A stretch of DNA of 64,000 bases from Pomphorhynchus laevis. Its lineage: Eukaryota > Acanthocephala > Palaeacanthocephala > Echinorhynchida > Pomphorhynchidae. The stretch covers positions 124,001 to 188,000 of the forward strand of contig WNNJ02001121.1 in the NCBI GenBank assembly GCA_012934845.2, given 5' to 3'. How positions within the stretch are numbered: the first letter of the stretch is position 1; every line of letters begins with the position of its first letter. A model generated the notes under the pieces. It saw nothing but the letters and a program-made list of their open reading frames with translations, did no database searches and was not told the DNA's origin. This document shows positions 54,901 to 63,483 of the stretch, one piece after another. A program made the translations under genes and the position numbers.

Positions 54901-57618
54901 ACTACGCATGGGATTACGTCGTGTTGACCGTGGACTCCGGAGACAGGCCGATAATAAGAAGTATTATCGGCCTGTCTTATCGGCCTTATTAGTATTATTA
55001 TTTTTTTAAACGGAAAAATTTGTTTTAGTAAAGCATACAATCAAGGTTACCCGCAAATGGGTCCAAAAATGTCGAGCAATAAACTGCTGAATTTGATACT
55101 GGATACAGCTACGAAGACGAGTCGGCTAGGCGTTTGAATGTACTACGCATGGGAGTACCTCGTGTTGACCGTGGACTCCGGAGACAGGCCGATAATAAGA
55201 AGTATTATCGGCCTGTCTTATCGGCCTTATTAGTATTATTAATATTTTTTTAAACGGAAAAATTTGTTTTAGTAAAGCATACAATAAAGGTTACCCGCAC
55301 ATGGGTCCAAACATGTTGAGCAATAAACTGCTGAATTGGATACTGGATACAGCTACGAAGACGAGTCGGTTAGGCGTTTGAATGTACTACGCATGGGAGT
55401 ACCTCGTGTTGACCGTGGACTCCGGAGACAGGCCGATAATAAGAAGTATTATCGGCCTGTCTTATCGGCCTTATTAGTATTATTAATATTTTTTTAAACG
55501 GAAAAATTTGTTTTAGTAAAGCATACAATAAAGGTTACCCGCACATGGGTCCAAACATGTCGAGCAATAAACTGCTGAATTGGATACTGGATACAGCTAC
55601 GAAGACGAGTCGGCTAAGCGTTTGAATGTACTACGCATGGGAGTACCTCGTGTTGACCGTGGACTCCGGAGACAGGCCGATAATAAGAAGTATTATCGGC
55701 CTGTCTTATCGGCCTTATTAGTATTATTAATATTTTTTTAAACGGAAAAATTTGTTTTAGTAAAGCATACAATCAAGGTTACCCGCACATGGGTCCAAAA
55801 ATGTCGAGCAATAAACTGCTGAATTGGATACTGGATACAGCTACGAAGACGAGTCGGCTAGGCGTTTGAATGTACTACGCATGGGAGTACCTCGTGTTGA
55901 CCGTGGACTCCGGAGACAGGCCGATAATAAGAAGTATTATCGGCCTGAATTATCGGCCTTATTAGTATTATTAATATTTTTTTAAACGGAAAAATTTGTT
56001 TTAGTAAAGCATACAATCAAGGTTACCCGCAAATGGGTCCAAAAATGTCGAGCAATAAACTGCTGAATTGGATACTGGATACAGCTACGAAGACGAGTCG
56101 GCTAGGCGTTTGAATGTACTACGCATGGGAGTACCTCGTGTTGACCGTGGACTCCGGAGACAGGCCGATAATAAGAAGTATTATCGGCCTGTCTTATCGG
56201 CCTTATTAGTATTATTAATATTTTTTTAAACGGAAAAATTTGTTTTAGTAAAGCATACAATCAAGGTTACCCGCAAATGGGTCCAAAAATGTCGAGCAAT
56301 AAACTGCTGAATTGGATACTGGATACAGCTACGAAGACGAGTCGGCTAGGCGTTTGAATGTACTACGCATGGGAGTACCTCGTGTTGACCGTGGACTCCG
56401 GAGGCATGCCGATAATAAGAAGTATTATCGGCCTTATTAGTATTATTAATATTTTTTTAAACGGAAAAATTTGTTTTAGTAAAGCATACAATCAAGGTTA
56501 CCCGCACATGGGTCCAAAAATGTCGAGCAATAAACTGCTGAATTGGATACTGGATACAGCTACGAAGACGAGTCGGCTAGGCGTTTGAATGTACTACGCA
56601 TGGGAGTACCTCGTGTTGACCGTGGACTCCGGAGACAGGCCGATAATAAGAAGTATTATCGGCCTGTCTTATCGGCCTTATTAGTATTATTAATATTTTT
56701 TTAAACGTAAAAATTTGATTAGTAAAGCATACAATCAAGGTTACCCGCAAATCGGTCCAAAAATGTCGAGCAATAAACTGCTGAATTGGATACTGGATAC
56801 AGCTACGAGGACGAGTCGGCTAGGCGTTTGAATGTACTACGCATGGGAGTACCTCGTGTTTACCGTGGACTCCGGAGACAGGCCGATAATAAGAAGTATT
56901 ATCGGCCTGTCTTATCGGCCTTATTAGTATTATTAATATTTTTTTAAACGGAAAAATTTGTTTTAGTAAAGCATACAATAAAGGTTACCCGCACATGGGT
57001 CCAAACATGTCGAGCAATAAACTGCTGAATTGGATACTGGATACAGCTACGAAGACGAGTCGGCTAAGCGTTTGAATGTACTACGCATGGGAGTACCTCG
57101 TGTTGACCGTGGACTCCGGAGACAGGCCGATAATAAGAAGTATTATCGGCCTGTCTTATCGGCCTTATTAGTATTATTAATATTTTTTTAACGGAAAAAT
57201 TTGTTTTAGTAAAGCATACAATCAAGGTTACCCGCAAATGGGTCCAAAAATGTCGAGCAATAAACTGCTGAATTGGATACTGGATACAGCTACGGAGACG
57301 AGTCGGCTGGGTGTTTGAATGTACTACGCATGGGAGTACCTCGTGTTGACCGTGGACTCCGGAGACAGGCCGATAATAAGAAGTATTATCGGCCTGTCTT
57401 ATCGGCCTTATTAGTATTATTAATATTTTTTAAACGGAAAAATTTGTTTTAGTAAAGCATACAATCAAGGTTACCCGCAAATGGGTCCAAAAATGTCGAG
57501 CAATAAACTGCTGAATTGGATACTGGATACAGCTACGGAGACGAGTCGGCTGGGTGTTTGAATGTACTACGCATGTGAGTACCTCGTGTTGACCGTGGAC
57601 TCCGGAGACAGGCCGATA
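45985..57618 (-). repeat. 244-bp satellite array, about 48 copies, derived from an RLE-LINE 3' end
   Basis: Head-to-tail monomers of 243-244 bp, 95% or more alike by eye, the last one cut at about 57618; one copy near 56.4 kb is shorter by about 14 bp. Each carries a 12-bp perfect hairpin, CAGGCCGATAAT and ATTATCGGCCTG. Read on the minus strand a monomer gives SACLRSPRSTRGTPMRSTFK then RLADSSS and a stop, which fits the C-terminal tail of the RLE LINEs (AIRGCRSTRGHPYSRGSERM in R1; VSACLRASRSK in R3). This is followed by CCCATTTGCGGGTAACC, the 3' UTR hairpin of R3 and R4 (CCCATTTGCGGG). Open frames of about 92 codons in some monomers are by-products. Confidence 0.9.
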
Positions 57619-57770
57619 TTGACCGAGCAATTTCGAAGCTTATTTTTCTTTTTAGTCTAATAGCTTTTTTTCTTCTATTTTGACTATCGATTTGTCAGCA
57701 ACTCTGAGCTATGCTCGTAACGTTGTCTACATAATAGTCTTTTTAGTATTATTAATAATTTTTTTAAAGA
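57619..57770 (+). mobile_element. 3' UTR scrap of LINE family E
   Basis: About 72 bp (57662-57735) are practically identical to 61841-61912 in the 3' UTR of LINE E (words tcgatttgtcagcaactctg and agctatgctcgtaacgttg). It lies between the satellite and the 3' end of R2 and is followed by ttagtattattaat, a word also present in each satellite monomer. Confidence 0.7.
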
Positions 57771-57858
57771 AGAAAAGCTTTATTCACAATGTTTACAAAG
57801 GGAATTTAACCCAAATATCATTATGTTTGAATTACATGTTACGGAGCGTGTGCTTTAG

Positions 57859-59820
57859 CTAAGGCTCCTGTTGCTCGAGGCGGACGGCCTTTCCACTTGA
57901 AGAACGGTAACCCCGGATGCATATCGACGCCGCGCGGCATAGGGCAACACCGATTTCACGTGTAATGCGAGTCAAGCACTGTGCGTATGTCGTTTGGTCA
58001 GACCTCTGCGCCTGCAGAATGACGATTCGGCGCAACACAGCACGAGAGCTTTCACTCAATCCGCCGTTTGTCGAAGCGATGAAGGGTACAAATGTGCCTC
58101 TTGCAATCTGTTGAACCCGTTCCTCATATTTAGACTTCTTTCTTGCTTCGTGGAAGTTGAACGCACTGGACGTGCTTGTACGGTAAGATTCGGCAAGGTT
58201 GTTGAAAATGCTGACGTCTATATACGTCCGCTCGAATCTATCAGGAAACAGTCCAGTACAGACGATATCTACTCGTGCGTCAAGATCTCTTGTCGTTGCA
58301 CTATTGGTGAAGATGTGATCCACGCTGGGACTATCGAGTACAGGTTCGATCCCTACACCATGACAAACAGTCGTTAGATTTCGGGCAAGGATATCACGAA
58401 CGATATTGTGACGAAAAATCTGCAACCCTCCACGCCGACATGAAAGGAGATGCTTCAAGCATGCAGGAGTATTGCATATGCATCTCGTGGGCATGTCAGT
58501 CGGTTCCCAAGCATACCGCATAGCCATACTATCTCTGAATTCACGTGAAAGAATATGGAAGTTTTCACAAACCGGGGGCACTATGGAAAGCCATGACGAT
58601 GCACCATAAACGGACGCGTATGCAAGGGCTTCCTGTGAGATTTCATTTAAGTTCGACTTCGCGTAATTAAAGCGGCCAATTGCGGCTGTCTTTCTTTCAG
58701 CAGTAATCCGCTCGCCGATCCTTTGCTGTTCGGTTCTGAAGACGACACCTTGGCAATCTGACGTGAATGACGAGCACATTCTCTCAGAAGAGCTGAATTC
58801 CAGGTCCTTCACGAACAGAGGGTCAATGATCCCGAGGCCTCCTTCTCGTATGGGACTGGTGAGTACCTTCACCCAATCTTCTGAAAGGTCCTGCTTTGTC
58901 ATTTCCTTTAAGAATCTCCCGGTAATTGCATCCCGCAAAGGTGCAAGGTCGTCATCGGAGCAACTCGTTGTGCGTAAGAAGTGTGTCCACTTCCATTGCA
59001 ATGACTTGGTCAATCCGATGTAAGAAATATGCGGGTCTACAGAGCATATCTCTGTGAGCCGGTCTGTCAGATAAACGTCATCTTCAATTCGCTCTCTGGT
59101 CGATTCTTTCATGAACGCACTTGATCCAATGAATGAGCCGAGAATCTTAACATCATCGTGCCTTATGTCGACACCTGCAAACTTTGATTGATCAACTGTC
59201 ATCGTTTCGTGTAGAAGAAGAGCAAATTTGGCTGGTTTAACATGATAGCCATAATCAGGTCCGTGCTGTTGTAGGATATTAAGTACTTTCTCAAGCATCA
59301 ATGTGGGGCCGAGGAAGTTCGCATCGTCTGCAAACCACCGTTGAACAACACCAGGACATTGATCCCTTATCATCCTTATAAGAGGCAGAGAAGCCATTGC
59401 GAAGATGGCCATTGCTAAGGGGTCGCCTTGAGTTACACCCTCCTTCGAGTGGAGCGAACCACCTTCCAAAATAAGACGAGCATCGACAGAATAGATGTTT
59501 TGGAAAGTTTGCGCCAATGACGGACATAAATGCGACATGTTATGAAGAGCTACTCGGCGGTTTAAGCTGTTAAAAGCGTTGGAGGCGTCGACACACAGTA
59601 AGCCAAATTCTGGATTGTTGTGGAAGTTATTGCGTAGAGAGTGTATACAAAAGTCCACACCACTCCGTTGTGAGGCACATAGTTGCTCTAATCCAGCGAT
59701 GTCTTGCAAATCCGTTTTTATATGTTGCAAAATCGCTTTGCAGACAATCCGTCTACCGACTTCGGCTATTCCAATCGGTCGAATACCTCCATTCTTTTTC
59801 GGGATGGCCACAAGTCGCAA
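57859..59820 (-). CDS. R2 ORF, reverse transcriptase and restriction-like endonuclease (653 residues)
   Basis: From RLVAIPKKNGGIRPIGIAEV through motif A VDASNAFNSLNR (77-88), EGVTQGDPLAM (127-137) and RWFADDANFLG (161-171), then GYHVKPAKFALLLHE and LQWKWTHFLRTT. At 447-461 CICNTPACLKHLLSC forms the C-terminal zinc motif. RHNIVRDILARN, DARVDIVCTG (514-523), TYIDVSIFNN and FHEARKKSKYEERV form the restriction-like nuclease, and ALCRAASICIRGYRSS ends the conserved part. No internal stop. The protein, joined with the upstream part, would be about 1000 residues. Catalytic residues all present. Confidence 0.85.
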   Translation of the reverse strand: MRLVAIPKKNGGIRPIGIAEVGRRIVCKAILQHIKTDLQDIAGLEQLCASQRSGVDFCIHSLRNNFHNNPEFGLLCVDASNAFNSLNRRVALHNMSHLCPSLAQTFQNIYSVDARLILEGGSLHSKEGVTQGDPLAMAIFAMASLPLIRMIRDQCPGVVQRWFADDANFLGPTLMLEKVLNILQQHGPDYGYHVKPAKFALLLHETMTVDQSKFAGVDIRHDDVKILGSFIGSSAFMKESTRERIEDDVYLTDRLTEICSVDPHISYIGLTKSLQWKWTHFLRTTSCSDDDLAPLRDAITGRFLKEMTKQDLSEDWVKVLTSPIREGGLGIIDPLFVKDLEFSSSERMCSSFTSDCQGVVFRTEQQRIGERITAERKTAAIGRFNYAKSNLNEISQEALAYASVYGASSWLSIVPPVCENFHILSREFRDSMAMRYAWEPTDMPTRCICNTPACLKHLLSCRRGGLQIFRHNIVRDILARNLTTVCHGVGIEPVLDSPSVDHIFTNSATTRDLDARVDIVCTGLFPDRFERTYIDVSIFNNLAESYRTSTSSAFNFHEARKKSKYEERVQQIARGTFVPFIASTNGGLSESSRAVLRRIVILQAQRSDQTTYAQCLTRITREIGVALCRAASICIRGYRSSSGKAVRLEQQEP

Positions 59821-60890
59821 GCTACGAAAGCATTAATAGTATTAGGCGAGACTTTTTCATAGGCGATTTTGACTGCTAGAGCGGCAAGAGCTTCAGCAAG
59901 CTTTTTAGAATGAGTACCGAAAGATGTGAGCATGCGTTTCCACATAAGCGCATCCACGCCGGACGGGCCTGCTGTGCCAAATGTGGAGTGGGACGCTTTT
60001 ACAATGTCGCTTGCGTCAATTGCAAGGAATGTAGACGGATGGTGAGGAACCGCACCCATCATGGGAGCATGTTGAAGTGCTTCCGGCTTTGCCTCTGCTG
60101 CTTCAGGATGTAACCTCTGTAGGAGATTCTTTACAGTAAAACCATCAATCAATGTGTCTGCACGAAGGGTTCCAGATGTTTGAATGCCAGATAGGAGGGA
60201 TGTTGCAGCGCTTAGACGGCCTTTCTTCACAAGATTGCAGTATCTGGTTTTCCATTCAGTATTTTTACCATCGTATTCATTCAAATCAGCTCGGGCCTGC
60301 AGGCATCTCGCTTCGTCAAAGAGGGCATTAAAATCGTTATTTCTCCAAAGATCCAGCCTACGTTCCATAGCTTTGCGTATGATCGCCGTTTTACGACTTT
60401 CGATTCTCTGAAGCACACAACGAGAGAGCACGGTTGCCGCCTCAAGCGCGGAGCAGGATTGAAAGTGCACTTCCTCCGAAGCTTGGTAGTAAAGATCAGC
60501 CATGATGTCCACAAATTCGTTCGTAGCATTACAGCGAGGTGGATCCAAGAGCGCTGGGGGCCAAGTGATAACGATTTCGTAGATATCGTGAAGCGTTAAT
60601 TGGCGCGCGGTAGACTCAACCTGGTTATGGACAACATCGCTTTCCCGTGGTATGTCCAATGCAATTAATGGATGAACTCGTTCGACTGGTGCAGCAGCGG
60701 AATTTGATAGTATTTGAGCGATAGAGTTAGGACTTGTAGGTTGGTTAATTGACGATTGATTTCTACATTTCTTGGCTCGGCAGTTGACACATGCTTTTCC
60801 TGATTTTGCGCACTTACACCCTTTGCAAACAGCTGCGGGACCATTGCAAGAGCAGCATAGTCGTTGGATCGAAGGTTTGCCGCGAACCAT
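59766..60890 (-). CDS. R2 ORF, N-terminal part with cysteine cluster
   Basis: Start chosen at MVRGKPSIQRL, just before the cysteine cluster (CCSCNG, CKGCKCAKSGKACVNC), because the 21 codons upstream lie in the 13-bp tandem repeat. The domain LTLHDIYEIVITWPPAL through CVLQRIESRKTAIIRKAMER matches R1 collinearly, as does GTAGPSGVDALMWKRML before the RT. It leaves frame in the stretch AFVACRLVAIPKK, where one base appears lost. Confidence 0.82.
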   Translation of the reverse strand: MVRGKPSIQRLCCSCNGPAAVCKGCKCAKSGKACVNCRAKKCRNQSSINQPTSPNSIAQILSNSAAAPVERVHPLIALDIPRESDVVHNQVESTARQLTLHDIYEIVITWPPALLDPPRCNATNEFVDIMADLYYQASEEVHFQSCSALEAATVLSRCVLQRIESRKTAIIRKAMERRLDLWRNNDFNALFDEARCLQARADLNEYDGKNTEWKTRYCNLVKKGRLSAATSLLSGIQTSGTLRADTLIDGFTVKNLLQRLHPEAAEAKPEALQHAPMMGAVPHHPSTFLAIDASDIVKASHSTFGTAGPSGVDALMWKRMLTSFGTHSKKLAEALAALAVKIAYEKVSPNTINAFVACDLWPSRKRMEVFDRLE

Positions 60891-60932
60891 GATCTGGAAA
60901 GTCGATCTGGAAAGTCGATCTGGAAAGTCGAT
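60891..60932 (-). repeat. 13-bp tandem repeat at the 5' end of R2
   Basis: Three perfect copies of gatctggaaagtc directly upstream of the R2 start codon, comparable in position to the minisatellite of R1. They are part of the element's 5' end or were made during insertion. Confidence 0.8.
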
Positions 60933-61200
60933 TGTATGTTTATAAGAAACCAATTTTTTTTTAGAAAAATCAAGTTTAGAAAAACTTGATACGTCGATCA
61001 GATCATCGTTTATAATCAGTCCGGCAGGACATTAGTAGTCTCTCTTGTCACCTGACAGCGGGAGTATCCCTCACTGACGAGTCAAAATATGGCAAAACGG
61101 CTTTCCAAAAGTTCGTTTTCATTTGCAGCGTTTGCCAATTATGATATTTCCATGCTGATTTCTATCTACTCATAAAGTTTATTACATTGGATGTGAAGTC
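60931..61200 (+). repeat. Dispersed non-coding repeat, copy 2
   Basis: Carries the blocks listed for 35340-35870 in the opposite orientation: ttgtatgtttataagaaacc, aaaatatggc, ccaaaagttcgttttcattt, gccaattatgat and tttctatctactcata. The middle part (60980-61080) differs, with an insertion or replacement. No coding region. Confidence 0.55.
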
Positions 61201-61330
61201 GTTATTTACGAAAGTACCTCTTTTATCAAAAGAGGTACTTTCATCGATTTTGAGAGGTCACAGCAAAACTGTCTATAAAACAAGACATGGTAGGTATCCA
61301 AAATGCTAGAGACTGTCGCACAGGGTACTT

Positions 61331-61471
61331 AATATGTGGAATTATCTGCCTGAGGAAATTGCTTCCACCCGGAGTCTGCATTTGTTCAAAAAATTATTAA
61401 AGACATGGATCATCAAGAAGACGAGAAACGAGTCATGGACATATGACTTGTTTGTGACATATGACTCGACT
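61331..61471 (+). pseudogene. C-terminal scrap of a CR1/Jockey-like LINE
   Basis: Reads NMWNYLPEEIASTRSLHLFK then KLLKTWIIKK, the W-N-x-LP-x-x-x-x-x-x-x-S-x-x-x-FK end typical of CR1/Jockey ORF2 proteins, before a stop. Upstream blocks are not recognisable. Confidence 0.5.
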
Positions 61472-61484
61472 TGAGGTGATACGT

Positions 61485-62040
61485 AGGGCAACAAAATTAG
61501 TACATTCTTTGAGAAAACTTTCTTACGAAACCGTCTTCGGTCTTTAAATATGCAGTCATTATGTGATATTCGTGACTCGCGGGATCTGTGTTGTGTATGG
61601 GAGGTATTTCACAATGAACACCATGTGTTGCGTGGGCTCTTCAACATTCGATCAACTCGAGCTTTGCGAGGTCACTCGTTTTATCTTAGTCGCCAACGAA
61701 TAATACATTCTAGAAAGATTCAATTTGGACAACGAATAATAAATTCATGGAATCGTTTAAGCGATGATATTGTAAATGTGGCAACTCGTGAGCTCTTTAA
61801 ACGACAGATTAATTTAAATTGTTGACTGATTTGTTTTTGTTTTTTTTCTTCTATTTTGACTATCGATTTGTCAGCAACTCTGAGCTATGCTCGTAACGTT
61901 GTCTACATAATAATATTTGCAGTGATTTTTGTTGTTGATTTCTTTTTCTTCGTTTCTTATTTTTTAGTATTATTATTTTTTTAACTGTGATCAGGCAAAA
62001 TAGCCTTATGGCTAAGCCTTTTTTAATTATACCTGATTTA
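61485..62040 (+). mobile_element. LINE family E, 3' end
   Basis: Reads TKLVHSLRKLSYETVFGL, then in another frame LCDIRDSRDLCCVWEVFHNE, LYLSRQRIIH-like text, FGQRIINSWNRLSDDIVNVA and FKRQINLNC with a stop at 61825. This is the C-terminal end of a CR1/Jockey-type ORF2. The 200-bp 3' UTR ends with gtgatcagg and agccttatggct, similar in place and word to the 3' end of family C. 5'-truncated, one frame change. Confidence 0.65.
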
Positions 62041-63483
62041 TTTCAAAAATTACATTCAAGGAATCCCGCAAATGGGCTCATTTAAAACAAACAAAATTAA
62101 AATAAGCATTCGTTTGATGTAATCACCGTCTCCGTATCGGAATGTTGCCAATGGCGCATGATCTTTGATCTTGATGCTCTTAAACAAGCCGATACCATTC
62201 TAGCCGAAGATATGCCGATTGATGTGCGCAAAGCGCTCATCTCATCACTATAGTCTGTTCCTTTTTTATCTGCTATTTTCCTGCTAAGTTCTTCAGCGAA
62301 GCAGACGCTGCCGGTCCAATAGCGCCGTTGGTCGAAACTACGAATGGAGAAAATGATGCATTTTCAATATCAATAATTCGTTCTTCGTATTTCGCTCGCT
62401 TTCTGCTTTGGTGATATTCAAATGCAGTGGATGGTGACTTAATGGTATAGGATGGTGCAAGATTATTGAAGATACAAACGTCGATGAACGTTCGCTCCAT
62501 CCTAGTTCCAAAAAGTCCATTAAAAAAGGATTTATTTTAACGTGGCAAATGCGTGCCAGCGCACGCTTACATGACCACAACAAAACAAGAATGTGAATCA
62601 GGTGTCGATAAGGTGTGAACGGAGGAGGTGTTTGAATGTGATAAAGGAGGGAGCGCGGCGGACGTCGAGAGGGAGTTGATTCCAGGCGAGTGAGGCGGCG
62701 ACGAGGAAGGATCGGAGACCGTAGTTGTTGGAGTAATTAGGAACGTGGAGTAAGAGGGTATGACAGGAACGAAGCGATAGCGAGGTGGGGCGAGTATCGT
62801 CTAAGAAAGGAAGGTTGATGAACGATGGGGAGCGGACAGCGATGAGACGAAAAGTTACGAGAAGAAGGCGGAGTTTGATGCGGATGTGGATGGTGGGCCA
62901 GGAGAGTTGGGCAAAATATGTGGATATGTGGTCGAAGCGACGGAGACGAAAGAGCACTCGAACGGCGGTGTTGATTATTCGTTGTAGGGGTAGAATGATG
63001 GATTTTGGAGAATTGGCGAAAAGGCTAAGGCAGCAATCGATTTTAGGGAAAATAAGCAATGAAAGAAGAGACATACAAGAACGGAAGTCGATAAGGGGGC
63101 GGACACGGCGGATGTCACGGAGAACACATTGCACACAATATCTGCTCGAGCTTCAGGTTTGCGAGTTGTCGTACTGGTCAAAAAGTTGTAGCATTCGGGT
63201 ACTGCTGACAGGCACGGTTCCAAGGCAACACAGCTACATGCAGTGGACAAATATCTAGATAGTGTATCTCGTATCTCGTTATGTTTCATTATTGTCAAGG
63301 CACCCCTACGACACGATAACGCATGACAGCAAGACATCTCTGATCTACAGATGCATATACCTAATATGTCGTTTGGAGTCCATCCATACCGTGCTGCGAC
63401 ATCATCTTGAAATTCATGATGTGACAGGTAGAATGATTTAAACGATAGTGGACGGATTCTTAACCAGCTGGATGCGCCCTTCA
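62041..63483 (-). mobile_element. RLE-type LINE R3, interrupted by LINE A3
   Basis: The C-terminal region in two parts, 63128-63483 and 62041-62524, separated by LINE A3. It reads GASSWLRIRPLSFKSFYLSH, ICICRSEMSCCHALSCRRGA (zinc motif with an extra Cys), KPEARADIVCN, then after A3 GLFGTRMERTFIDVCIFNNL, and after a frame change near 62272 VSACLRASRSK and a stop at 62097. The 3' UTR carries the CCCATTTGCGGG hairpin. Its 5' part is displaced beyond R4 and the window edge. Confidence 0.75.
62525..63127 (-). mobile_element. LINE A copy A3, 5'-truncated, inside R3
   Basis: Only the C-terminal region (LRDIRRVRPLIDFRSCMSLL to LRSHLIDT) and 3' end are present, and the protein part is open. The R3 text continues on both sides (ARADIVCN / GLFGTRMERT), and the word AATG is found at both borders, a possible 4-bp target-site duplication. 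Very similar to A2, so recent. Confidence 0.82.

Larger units (their letters stand above)
57771..60930 (-). mobile_element. RLE-type LINE R2, nearly intact
   Basis: Same architecture as R1 but a clearly different sequence (another subfamily). One ORF is split by a single frameshift near 59813. The 3' UTR has a hairpin gggaatttaaccc at the place where R3, R4 and the satellite have cccgcaaatggg. The 5' end has three copies of a 13-bp unit. It lies immediately beside the satellite built from the same kind of 3' end. (R2 here is my copy label, not the rDNA element R2.). Confidence 0.85.

Noticed and set aside
48913-55040. Repeated minus-strand open frames of about 92 codons in the satellite
   Set aside because: They occur only in monomers with a particular variant and span the monomer junction. 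The conserved LINE tail is in another frame, so they are not genes.
45985-57618. CRISPR array or rDNA spacer as explanation of the tandem array
   Set aside because: The units are contiguous 244-bp copies without spacers in a eukaryotic context, and no rRNA sequence adjoins them.
61060-61100. Hammerhead-like ctgacgagtc near the dispersed repeat
   Set aside because: Box 1 is present but no GAAA box or stem II follows at a fitting distance.
62116-62252. Plus-strand short protein ending VRKALISSL
   Set aside because: The minus strand of the same DNA is the C-terminal end of RLE LINE R3, aligned with R1, R2 and R4; the plus frame is its shadow.
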